Assembly (NCBI GenBank): GCA_964569425.1 | Contig: CAZMVD010000005.1 | Coordinates: 20,566-84,565, forward strand | Length of the DNA stretch: 64,000 nucleotides | DNA from: JACQXM01 sp964569425 | GTDB lineage: Bacteria > Planctomycetota > Phycisphaerae > UBA1845 | Reading direction: 5' to 3' | In this document: positions 35,200 through 43,271 of the stretch, piece after piece | Layout of the letters: each line of letters begins with the position of its first letter | How positions within the stretch are numbered: position 1 is the stretch's first letter | Notes under the pieces: model-generated | Told to the model about the DNA's origin: nothing | Database searches by the model: none | What the model saw: the letters and a program-made list of their open reading frames with translations, nothing else | Program-made: the position numbers and the translations under genes

Positions 35200-35610
35200 A
35201 TGGCACGACAGCGCAGCGACGATCCTCGCGCCTCGATGGAGTTTTGGGGCCTGCATTCGGGCACGCGAGCCTGGGTCGGCGGACACAACCACGAGGCCAA
35301 AGCAGCCCTCGAACCATTCCTCAACGGCGTGCAACGCCCCCCCGAAGGCCCCCTGGACATTGCCTTCATCGCTCCCCTCTCCGTCGACGAAGGACTCTAC
35401 TTCGCCGGAAAGCTCGCCCTCCGCCTGACCCCCGCGGCCGCGGTCTGGATCGTGTATCCCCGAAGCCAGACCCCCCAGGCCGCCGCCTACTCCGGCACGC
35501 TCGACGACCTGGTGCTGGGCATGTTCCAGCGCGGCTATGTCGAACAGGGGACGGCGTCGGTCAGCGAGGCGTTTACTTCGCGCGGCTTTCGCCTGGAGGG
35601 GATGTTTTGA
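35200..35610 (+). CDS. Hypothetical protein, DUF3052-like
   Basis: Protein of 136 residues with no clear catalytic motif. The order GTRAWVGGHN, a LDIAFIAPL strand, then AVWIVYPR and a C-terminal SRGFRLEGM is reminiscent of DUF3052 proteins, but I cannot confirm this. ATG 35200 lies seven bases after the methyltransferase stop, so it is co-transcribed. It may belong to the methyltransferase module. No signal peptide is visible. Confidence 0.6.
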   Translation: MARQRSDDPRASMEFWGLHSGTRAWVGGHNHEAKAALEPFLNGVQRPPEGPLDIAFIAPLSVDEGLYFAGKLALRLTPAAAVWIVYPRSQTPQAAAYSGTLDDLVLGMFQRGYVEQGTASVSEAFTSRGFRLEGMF

Positions 35611-35744
35611 GTGGCAAGGGCGAACGGCCATCGATCAGATTGCGGTGCGCGGTTGGATGCCATCTGGGAATGATGATCGCCACCCGGCGGTTACGATCTT
35701 CGGAAGGCGATGATTCAGGATTCACTTGAGAGAGGAGAACACAC

Positions 35745-36104
35745 ATGGGCCGACCGGTTGTGAACTGGCAGATCGTCACCCGTAACCCCGACCGCCTGGC
35801 CGACTTCTATGGGAGGCTCTTCGGCTGGCGGATGACCACGGAGCCTTCGCTCGGGTGTCGAATGGTAGACACCTGCGCCGAGAGCGGTATTGGCGGAAGC
35901 ATATGGCCGGCTCCGCCGGAGGCGAACAGCTTCGTCCAGCTCTTCGTCGAGGTCGACGACGTGGCCGACTATGTTCGAAGGGCCACAGATTCGGGCGCTA
36001 AAATCATCATTCGGCCGCAGCCGTTGCCCGACGGCGGCCAGTTGGCCATTTTGCACGATCCGGAGGGGATAGCCTTTGGGATGTACAAGCCACCGCCCGA
36101 TTGA
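35745..36104 (+). CDS. VOC superfamily protein (glyoxalase/bleomycin-resistance fold)
   Basis: Protein of 119 residues. A single VOC-fold unit starts at NWQIVTRNPDRLADFYGRLFGW and ends with LAILHDPEGIAFGMY, with the characteristic strand-helix-strand pattern. The family binds metals or substrates, and members include glyoxalase I and antibiotic-binding proteins; specific activity is not visible. GAGAGGAG about nine bases upstream of ATG 35745 supports the start. It is a lone gene 134 bases after the previous one. Confidence 0.85.
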   Translation: MGRPVVNWQIVTRNPDRLADFYGRLFGWRMTTEPSLGCRMVDTCAESGIGGSIWPAPPEANSFVQLFVEVDDVADYVRRATDSGAKIIIRPQPLPDGGQLAILHDPEGIAFGMYKPPPD

Positions 36105-36265
36105 CAAGTTGGTGCAGGCGAACAGCACTGGAAAGACGTTCCCGGGCTTCTGCCGAGCCCTTGATGAAAGGCAAGAGGTGTTGCCGTACGGCCCCGCTTG
36201 TCCCTTCGGTTGCCCACCTCCGAGGCCAACCGGCGCGGGAGTCGTGGCGAGAGATCGACCAAGAG

Positions 36266-36281
36266 GCCGGCACATGCCGGC
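36266..36281. repeat. Short palindrome gccggca-ca-tgccggc
   Basis: Seven-base arms and a two-base loop, followed by taaagcg. It lies in the 240-base convergent gap (36105-36344), which otherwise holds no supported gene. It is similar in style to the dispersed palindromic repeats and might mark transcript ends. Confidence 0.45.
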
Positions 36282-36344
36282 TAAAGCGCTTTCATCCAGC
36301 CATACCCGCCGGGGCGGCGGCTGGATGCTTCCACTCACTGCGAC

Positions 36345-36581
36345 TTAAGTCAGCAATTTCTTGATGTCTTCCTGGGTGATGCGGCTGGTTTTCTTGTCGA
36401 GCTTGCGGCTCGCCCAGCTCATGACCGCCGGCGTATAGGGGAATTTGCCGGTCTTGAGCTTTGCCATCATGAACAGGTCGCGTCGGTGGCGCTCGGCGGC
36501 CTTGAGTGCCGAGTTTTCCAGTTTGGTTTCCGCCGCATCGCTTCGTCGGCGGATTTGCTTTTCCATACGTCCTACGGCCAT
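36345..36581 (-). CDS. Small basic hypothetical protein
   Basis: Protein of 78 residues, strongly basic (Lys/Arg-rich), with predicted helices: KLENSALKAAERHRRD, then MMAKLKTGKFPYTP and SWASRKLDKKT. I do not recognise a family. An AGGAG ribosome site is present before ATG 36581 and a promoter candidate lies at 36622-36650. It may bind nucleic acid given its charge, but this is only inference. Confidence 0.7.
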   Translation of the reverse strand: MAVGRMEKQIRRRSDAAETKLENSALKAAERHRRDLFMMAKLKTGKFPYTPAVMSWASRKLDKKTSRITQEDIKKLLT

Positions 36582-36621
36582 AGTCGTTTCACTCCTCGCA
36601 GATCACTCAAACGAAGCCGTC

Positions 36622-36650
36622 ATTGTCGAGATCATCCGCCGGTCGGTCAA
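36622..36650 (-). promoter_or_regulatory. Candidate sigma70 promoter for small basic protein
   Basis: Read on the minus strand, TTGACC (36650-36645) and GACAAT (36627-36622) are 17 bases apart. The -35 matches at five of six positions and the -10 at four. The gene ATG at 36581 is about 40 bases downstream, leaving a short leader. Confidence 0.5.
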
Positions 36651-36804
36651 GGGATTGGAGGGAAAAATACGAAAACACCCAGAAGTGCCACGTTATTTGG
36701 AATGCCTATGCACCACCCCCAACGGGCCGCGCGTTTGTGCCCACCACGCCAGGTCGCACTCGAATCGGCCAATGGAAGCCTTGACGTATGGTGCCAGCCG
36801 CCGA

Positions 36805-37734
36805 TCAGCCCCCAGCGGCACGCGGCGCCCGCTGGCGCAGCAGCCATCCCACTGCGCAAGACCCGAATAGCCCCATCACACCCATGGCCAGGTAGGCGGC
36901 CATGCGGATCGACCGCACAGTCTCGTTCAGCTCCCGTCCCAGCCCCGGCATCCACGCGGTGGACTCAGCCAGTGCCGCCGCCGCTGCATTTACCCGGTCC
37001 GCCGAATTCCGCAACTCCTGCACCGGCAATGCTGCCAGCGTGGACCGCACGTCCATAACCGCCGCAACGGTCTTCTCCGTGGCTTTGCCAATCGCCGGCT
37101 CCGCCTGCACGATCACCTCTTTGACCCGCTCGCTCACCGCCTCCGTCTGGGCGAGCACCCTGTTCAGCCGCTCCACTTCCAGCGAAGCCACGTGTCGTTC
37201 GATCTGCACCGCCGCCCGACCCAGCGCCGCCAGTATCTCTGTAGTGTCCATCGCTTCGGCGTTCTTCCGCAACGCTGCGCTGGCGGCCACCAGGTTCGCG
37301 CTCATGACCTTGAACTCACCCGGATCCAGCGCATCCAACCGCTCCGAGAGCTTCTCGACCGCGGTGGCCAGGTTAGATGTCAGCCGGTTCCACTCCTCCA
37401 CGTCCACCTCGCGCAGCACCGACTGGGCCTGCTCCCACGTCTGCATGCGCCGTTCCGTTTCCGGGATGAGCCCGGTCGGGTCGACCTTACCCAACACAGT
37501 TCGCGTGGCCGTGCCGCCCCGCTCCACCACCTTCCCGGCGGTTTGGCAGCCGCCCGTCGCGCCCAGCATGACGATCGCCAGCGCGTGAATCTTCCAATTT
37601 GCCCTCCCTGCTCTCAGAACAAAACGTTGACCGAAACCAGCGCCACGCTCCCCCCGCCGCGCCGACCCGCCGCACGGCGCATCGCCGATTCGCCCCGCGT
37701 CGGCACCCCCTTTTCGTCCAATGGCTGTCTGCAT
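36805..37734 (-). CDS. Alpha-helical envelope protein of unknown function
   Basis: Protein of about 309 residues (up to 336 if an upstream start is used). A hydrophobic stretch near 45-60 ends in ATGGC, a weak lipobox, so it may be a lipoprotein. Most of the protein is long amphipathic helix, Ala/Glu/Val-rich (EKLSERLDALDPGEF, VSERVKEVIVQAEPAI), consistent with a coiled coil. A C-terminal membrane helix (YLAMGVMGLFGSCAVGWLL) is followed by a basic tail. I do not recognise the family. A role in envelope spanning or signalling is possible. ATG 37734 has a GGAG site about nine bases upstream; the start is uncertain. Confidence 0.6.
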   Translation of the reverse strand: MQTAIGRKGGADAGRIGDAPCGGSARRGERGAGFGQRFVLRAGRANWKIHALAIVMLGATGGCQTAGKVVERGGTATRTVLGKVDPTGLIPETERRMQTWEQAQSVLREVDVEEWNRLTSNLATAVEKLSERLDALDPGEFKVMSANLVAASAALRKNAEAMDTTEILAALGRAAVQIERHVASLEVERLNRVLAQTEAVSERVKEVIVQAEPAIGKATEKTVAAVMDVRSTLAALPVQELRNSADRVNAAAAALAESTAWMPGLGRELNETVRSIRMAAYLAMGVMGLFGSCAVGWLLRQRAPRAAGG

Positions 37735-37842
37735 CTCGCTTGACTCCATTCGAAATGGAACGGCCGCGCGGGCGGTCAGACCCCTGTCCCCGCGGCGGCC
37801 CATCCGATGGTTCATCGAATCCGTCAGGATTCTATAACGACA

Positions 37843-37866
37843 GAGGGCGGTCTGGCGACCGCCCTC
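37843..37866 (-). terminator. Candidate hairpin terminator after Cys-rich gene
   Basis: gagggcggtc and gaccgccctc form a perfect 10-bp stem around a 4-base loop. It lies about 70 bases after the stop of the minus-strand gene at 37935. The following tract is only mildly T-rich, so termination strength is uncertain. It may also be a REP-like palindrome. Confidence 0.4.
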
Positions 37867-37934
37867 CGGTGTTCCGAACCGTTTGTGTCGGGCCGGCTGG
37901 GGCTGTCGAAGTCGACAGGAGCCGGCACATTGTT

Positions 37935-38555
37935 TTATGGCGTGCAGTTGGGCAACGGGTCGTTGTCGCAGCCGCCGTCTTCCGGACGGCAGAAATCGAA
38001 CGTACAGGGATTTCCGTCGTCACAACTTACGTTGGAGTAAAAGCAGAAACCGCCGTTGCAGCTGTCGATGGTGCAAAGGAAACCATCGTCGCAATCGGCA
38101 TCTACGGAACAGGCCTGACCGACGGGGCAGTTGCCCGACACGCAGCCGATGGCGCGAAGTTCGTCGAAGGTGACGTTGCCGATTTCGCTGATGTTCCCAT
38201 CCCAACGGTAAATGCGCACGGTGGGATTAAACTGGGTCAGGTCGGAACCGACGGCCGAGAACGACCAGTGGCCGTTGCCCGCAGGATTGGTGGTGATGGC
38301 CTGGGGATCGCTGACGCCCGGGTCGATTTGGACGCCGTATACCGTGTTGGGGAGGAAACCCATGATGTGGACTTTGATGTCGGTTCGCGCTTCATTGCCT
38401 TCTTTGTAATGCATCATGGCCATGCCGTCTGCGTCGGGGTTTTCGGCTACCCCGGGACCTGCGGGTGTCAGGGCCTTGACCTTGAGTGGTTTGGCATACA
38501 ACGCACCCGCCAGTGCACACACTGCAAGAACGCCAAGCAAACGAAGGGTTTTCAT
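37935..38555 (-). CDS. Secreted Cys-rich protein with Dictyostelium-type CTDC repeats
   Basis: Protein of 206 residues. The N-terminus MKTLRLLGVLAVCALAGALYA is a signal peptide. The middle (about 30-130) is Gly/Asn/Thr-rich beta-type sequence with a DGxxxxG-like strand pattern. The C-terminal 65 residues carry repeated cysteines (CSVDADCDDGFLCTIDSC then CDDGNPCTFDFC), the spacing of Dicty_CTDC-type repeats known from slime mould and some bacterial surface proteins. It is likely exported and held by disulphides. A GGAGGA ribosome site lies just before ATG 38555. The function is unknown; adhesion or spore/cell-surface roles are guesses. Confidence 0.75.
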   Translation of the reverse strand: MKTLRLLGVLAVCALAGALYAKPLKVKALTPAGPGVAENPDADGMAMMHYKEGNEARTDIKVHIMGFLPNTVYGVQIDPGVSDPQAITTNPAGNGHWSFSAVGSDLTQFNPTVRIYRWDGNISEIGNVTFDELRAIGCVSGNCPVGQACSVDADCDDGFLCTIDSCNGGFCFYSNVSCDDGNPCTFDFCRPEDGGCDNDPLPNCTP

Positions 38556-38644
38556 GCGAATTTTCCTCCAGCCGATAAGCCGGCCGCCGAGCCGAGGGGA
38601 CACGCCACAACCCGACCGCCGATTACTCCGCCCGTGATCCCGAT

Positions 38645-38673
38645 AAGATATCACAGGGCACGGCAGATTACAA
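38645..38673 (-). promoter_or_regulatory. Candidate promoter for Cys-rich secreted gene
   Basis: On the minus strand, TTGTAA (38673-38668) and TATCTT (38650-38645) are separated by 17 bases, each matching four of six consensus positions. The gene ATG 38555 is about 85 bases downstream. Weak-to-moderate support. Confidence 0.35.
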
Positions 38674-38962
38674 AGGAAAAATAGGACGTGCTAAATTTGC
38701 GCGGTTATCGGAAGTTGCCGAATCTGCGCGTCGCGTATGCCTTGGAGCGTAACGGCGAGCTAGGGCAAGCCGGCGCCTGGCACGAAGTGGTGCCACGAAC
38801 TGGCACGGACCACCGACAGGGACCGTTCAATAGTCTGGCTCAGAACATGCTCGCCAATTAAGGCAACACAAGAGTGGCAGCCTCGTGTCAGCGAAGCAGT
38901 CCCTGTTCACAGGCTGGCGCGAAGATGGCGGAACTCTGTGGATCGCCCACAGCGCCCTTCGG
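38674..38962. other. Intergenic region, nothing supported
   Basis: A run of 289 bases upstream of the Cys-rich gene promoter and downstream of the 110-residue membrane gene. It contains the inverted pair tggcac/gtgcca near 38779-38797 and short frames without ribosome sites. I see no gene here. Confidence 0.4.
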
Positions 38963-39295
38963 TCAGGCCGCGGGCGTCTTGGGCACGTTGTTCCGGCTGT
39001 TGGGCGGTTCCGTCCGGCCCCGCGGGCGCGGCGTGTCATCGCGTTCCGGGCGGGGACGGAAGGGGCGTTCGATCATCGGGTTCGCTTCGGGCACTTCGGG
39101 TCGGTGATCGGCGCGGGGCCGAGGGGGGCTGGGATCGCCTGCGACCGGCCGGTTTCGCGGGCCAGTCTCCACGAGAAGTTCGACGGCCGGGGTTTGCCCG
39201 CCCGGGCCGCCGAAGACGAAGTACCAGGTGCCCAAGGTGGCAAACAACGCCAGCGGCGCGGCCCACAGCATCCTGCGATCTGTCAGGTGGTTCAT
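38963..39295 (-). CDS. Small membrane protein with charged tail (paralog A)
   Basis: Protein of 110 residues. An N-terminal membrane helix (about 10-27, ending TLGTWYFVFGGPGG) is followed by a Pro/Arg/Glu-rich tail of about 80 residues with little secondary structure. A paralog of the same length lies at 39585-39917 and shares the helix-end motif GT(W/Y)YFVF..PG. GGGAGA precedes ATG 39295. The long charged tail and single helix suggest a membrane-tethered, unstructured binding domain. Function unknown. Confidence 0.75.
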   Translation of the reverse strand: MNHLTDRRMLWAAPLALFATLGTWYFVFGGPGGQTPAVELLVETGPRNRPVAGDPSPPRPRADHRPEVPEANPMIERPFRPRPERDDTPRPRGRTEPPNSRNNVPKTPAA

Positions 39296-39500
39296 GGTTG
39301 GCTCTCCCTGAAGTGTCTGGCCATGATTCTCGGATCGCTCATCGCGCACCAGCGCGAAGCGCCGATCCGCCGGGAGATTGGACGCGCCGCATTCCATTCG
39401 GTTCCGCAAGTTGGAGTAATCGCGGACGACGGGGTCCGGGAAAGCTCATGAACTCATCGGCGGGCAGAGACTGCTTGGGCAAGCGGGGCGTGAGCGCACG

Positions 39501-39546
39501 TAAAAACAACTGCGCCCGTGGGAACGGAGATGTTCCCACGGGCGCA
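39501..39546 (-). terminator. Strong rho-independent terminator
   Basis: A perfect 15-bp stem (tgcgcccgtgggaac with its complement gttcccacgggcgca, 39511-39525 and 39532-39546) surrounds a 6-base loop. On the minus strand it is followed by GTTGTTTTTACG (39510-39499). It lies about 40 bases after the paralog B gene stop (39585), so transcription of paralog B should end here, separate from paralog A. Confidence 0.85.
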
Positions 39547-39584
39547 GGCGATGATCGAATTCGCCCCCATTACTGATCGAGGAC

Positions 39585-39917
39585 TCAGGCCGCCGGCGCG
39601 ATTTCCTTTTTCTGCTTGCGCTCCGGCCCACGCGATTTAGAACGATCACGTGCGCGCTCTTCGCGTTCTGGCGCCTCGCGAACTCGCGGTGCGGTATCGG
39701 AATCGGTCTCTTCTCTTGCGGTCTGCCGGACTTGCCGCTTGACCGGCTCCTCGGCTGGACGATCTTCGAAGCGGGATCGCCGTTCTCCGGTGTCTTGCAC
39801 TTGCGTTTGCGTTACGTCCGGTCCGGGGTCGCGAAATACGAAGTAGTACGTACCCATGCCGACGATCAGAACGCCCAGCACGCCGAGCATCACTTTCTGT
39901 TTCTTTTGTTCATCCAT
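39585..39917 (-). CDS. Small membrane protein with charged tail (paralog B)
   Basis: Protein of 110 residues with a membrane helix (about 9-26, ending GMGTYYFVFRDPG) and an Arg/Glu/Lys-rich tail with repeated RER/ERR clusters. Same length and helix-end motif as the neighbour at 38963-39295, and the two are separated only by a terminator. GGGAGA ribosome site precedes ATG 39917. Family unknown. The pair may be sister anchors with different tails. Confidence 0.75.
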   Translation of the reverse strand: MDEQKKQKVMLGVLGVLIVGMGTYYFVFRDPGPDVTQTQVQDTGERRSRFEDRPAEEPVKRQVRQTAREETDSDTAPRVREAPEREERARDRSKSRGPERKQKKEIAPAA

Positions 39918-40424
39918 TGCGGTTTCTCCCGAACAGTCGTGCGCCCCACTCCTCGTCTCGACAACAGGCAATAGCGAGTCTGGCACACCAGCGCATATAC
40001 GTCAAGCAAAAAAGGCCGTTCACCACTGGCAAGGCCGTTTCCTACCTGTTATGACGCGCCATCGTCGCGTTGGGTTCGCGCGAAATCCCGATTTTGCCAG
40101 ATTGGGGACTCCCAATTGTTCATCGACCAGCGCCCGGCTCCTTCGCTGAGAATCCCCACTATTCAGGTGCCCCATGCCGGCGATTATTGACAGACGACAA
40201 ATTAAGGTATATCTGCAATACCAGCGTACTTCCCTATGCTGGCCGGGCACCGCGGCGTCGTTGGTCGGTGGACGTTCCTGACGCCCGGGTTTCGCGTTTC
40301 TAACGTTGGGTGAGAAGTTGCCCGCATCCCGTGATCTGCTAATCTGCCTCACAGATCGGGAAATCGCCAACGCGGCACAACCAATTGGTTTTCACGAGCG
40401 TGTTTTTTGGCCTGAAGGGAACGA
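39918..40424. other. Intergenic region with candidate promoter
   Basis: A 507-base gap between divergent genes. Open frames on both strands have no ribosome site or recognisable motif. A candidate plus-strand promoter is at 40187-40215, and the stretch from 40184 to 40220 is the most AT-rich part. Nothing else is supported. Confidence 0.45.
40187..40215 (+). promoter_or_regulatory. Candidate promoter for sugar isomerase gene
   Basis: TTGACA (40187-40192) is a perfect -35. TATCTG (40210-40215) lies 17 bases on as a weak -10; TATATC at 40208 is an alternative at 15 bases. The gene ATG 40425 is about 200 bases downstream. Confidence 0.35.
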
Positions 40425-41306
40425 ATGAAGACAGGATTCAGTTCTTTGTCCTGCCCGGGCTGGGATCTTGAGACGATCATCGCTCAGGCTTCCGCTCTGG
40501 GGTTCGACGGGTTCGAGCTGCGCGGGCTCCGCGGCGAATTGCACCTTCCGTTCGCCCCGGAGCTGGCACGGGCACCGGAGTTGGTTCGCCAGCGACTCGC
40601 GGCAGCCAAGGTGGAGTTAGTATGCCTGGGCACCTCGGTTTCGCTTGACTCGAAGCGAGCTGCCACGATTTCGGAACAGAAGGGGCGGCTGGTTGAAAAC
40701 CTGGAACTGGCGGCGCGGGTGGGGTGTCCATTCGTGCGGATTTTCGTTGGCGAGGTGCAACGATGGGACAATCGCCGGGCGGCTCTGGGGCGCATCGCGG
40801 AGCAACTCATTGATGTGACTCCGCTGGCCGCGCGTCATGGCGTGACATTGTTGGTGGAAAACGGCGGCGATTTTCCGGGCAGCGACGATCTGTGGTTCCT
40901 GCTGGATGCCGTCGCGCATCCGTCGGTGAAAGCGTGCTGGAACCAGGTTTACGCGCTGACGGGGCGCGAGCGACCGACGACGTCCATCCCCCGATTGGGA
41001 ACGAAGCTCGGACTGGTGCACCTATGTGACGCCTCGTTTAGCGAAGAAGGAACGTTGACCGACTATCGTCCGCTGGGCGAGGGAGACGCGGAAGTCCGGC
41101 GGCAGATCGAGCTGCTGCGCGGGATTGCCTATTCAGGCTATGTCCTGTTTGAGTGGCCCAAGCTGTGGGTTGAGTCGCTGCCCGGACCGGAAGCTGTGCT
41201 CGGCCCGGCGGCGAAGTTGATGCGCGAGTGCATCGACGCCAGGCAGGCCGTGCTCAGTGCCTATAAAGGGGACAAGCAGGCCCCCAAGTTCGCCAAGGCC
41301 GGCTGA
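40425..41306 (+). CDS. Sugar phosphate isomerase/epimerase (TIM barrel)
   Basis: Xylose isomerase-like TIM-barrel protein of 293 residues. Characteristic segments are LGFDGFELRG (barrel start), LLVENGGDF with a Glu metal ligand, CWNQVYALTG and LVHLCDASF near the C-terminal side of the barrel. Such enzymes isomerise sugars or act in inositol and related catabolism; the substrate is not visible. AGGGAAC before ATG 40425 supports the start. The next gene (41354) is on the same strand. Confidence 0.87.
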   Translation: MKTGFSSLSCPGWDLETIIAQASALGFDGFELRGLRGELHLPFAPELARAPELVRQRLAAAKVELVCLGTSVSLDSKRAATISEQKGRLVENLELAARVGCPFVRIFVGEVQRWDNRRAALGRIAEQLIDVTPLAARHGVTLLVENGGDFPGSDDLWFLLDAVAHPSVKACWNQVYALTGRERPTTSIPRLGTKLGLVHLCDASFSEEGTLTDYRPLGEGDAEVRRQIELLRGIAYSGYVLFEWPKLWVESLPGPEAVLGPAAKLMRECIDARQAVLSAYKGDKQAPKFAKAG

Positions 41307-41353
41307 CGCGATCGGTTGGGAAGCAACCGGCACGTACCTCCGCTTCGGTCAGG

Positions 41354-41890
41354 ATGAGAACGAGAACCGTTACGGGATCGGTTGTCACAGCGACGCAGGG
41401 GCAGATCGTGCGCGTCGTGTCTTACGGCGTCGCAGCCTGTTTGTTCGCCGGATGTGCGACGAGCGGCCGGCGTCCTTCGGCCGTTGAAGGAAACGGCCGG
41501 GCAAGCGGTGTGTCGGTACAGTTCTGCGCGGCGTCAACAACGCCGGTCGAAGGCTATCGTGAATTGGCGGACGCACAGGATCAGGTTTTCTATGTCGCGC
41601 CGGAGTGCGTGGTGACCGAGCGCGACATCGTCGACGCGAAGGTAACGGAGGATGGTCGTGGCCAACCGGCCGTGCTCGTTTCATTGAGCGCGACGGGGGC
41701 GGATCGCCTTGCCGCGTTCACCCGTGCTCACATCGGCAAGCCGATGGCGATTCTCGTGGACGACCAGTTGGTTACCGCGCCCATGATCCACTCTGAGTTC
41801 TCTGCCGCGGCGATGATATCCGGGGAGTTTACGCAGGCGCGCGCCGAGCGAATCGCGATGGCGCTTTCCCGGAAGCCCAAGGATCCCTGA
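41354..41890 (+). CDS. Lipoprotein with stand-alone SecD P1-like domain
   Basis: Protein of 178 residues (or about 160 if the GTG at 41408 is used). The N-terminus VVSYGVAACLFAGC is a lipoprotein signal with the lipobox LFAGC. The C-terminal 100 residues (VLVSLSATGADRLAAFTRAHIGKPMAILVDDQLVTAPMI, then ISGEFTQARAERIAMAL) resemble the P1 head subdomain of SecD, including the signature of LDG-VISAP. Normally this domain belongs to a multi-pass SecD. Here it occurs alone as a lipoprotein. It lies 48 bases after the sugar isomerase gene. Function unknown. Confidence 0.7.
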   Translation: MRTRTVTGSVVTATQGQIVRVVSYGVAACLFAGCATSGRRPSAVEGNGRASGVSVQFCAASTTPVEGYRELADAQDQVFYVAPECVVTERDIVDAKVTEDGRGQPAVLVSLSATGADRLAAFTRAHIGKPMAILVDDQLVTAPMIHSEFSAAAMISGEFTQARAERIAMALSRKPKDP

Positions 41891-42208
41891 ATCTCACGGT
41901 TGGCATGGGGCCGGCTGCATGGTTCGGGGTGCCGCCGGTCCGCTCGCCACGAGTTTCGGCGACCGTCAGGCGCGCCCAGGTGCTGACCCGCCCCACGTTT
42001 TTGGACCGGTCGATCCGAGAGTCGGGGCTTTTCGTATGAGTCGGGAGAACGGAGTGGAGTCCCGGATTCCACCGGGCTGTTTCCCCGTTGCCAACTTCGG
42101 CTGCGCCCGGCGGCGGTCAATCCACGTCGCATGCGCATCGAGGCGGATGGTGTCAGGGTAGTGGGCAGGGCGACATCGAAGCCCAAGTCGAGCGATTCGC
42201 TATTTCGA
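41891..42208. other. Convergent intergenic region, nothing supported
   Basis: A 318-base gap between two convergent genes. Short frames have no ribosome site or family motif. No strong hairpin with a T-run is visible. Confidence 0.4.
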
Positions 42209-43147
<939 letters not shown>

Positions 43148-43271
43148 GGACAACTCCTTAAGATTGCGGAATGGGGAATGCGGAACGCGGGAATCGAACG
43201 GAAGCGTGGTCGACGATCGACTTTCCCAATGGTCCGGTTTTGACGTTCACTGTTTCGCAGCCTTCCGGCGG

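Noticed and set aside
40020..40370. Minus-strand frame of 116 codons in the 39918-40424 gap
   Set aside because: No ribosome site, basic low-complexity translation, and a candidate plus-strand promoter overlaps it.
43180..43205. Sequence like a tRNA T-arm (ggaatcgaac and its complement)
   Set aside because: No acceptor stem, anticodon arm or CCA pattern around it; the neighbouring bases belong to the gcgaat-type repeat.
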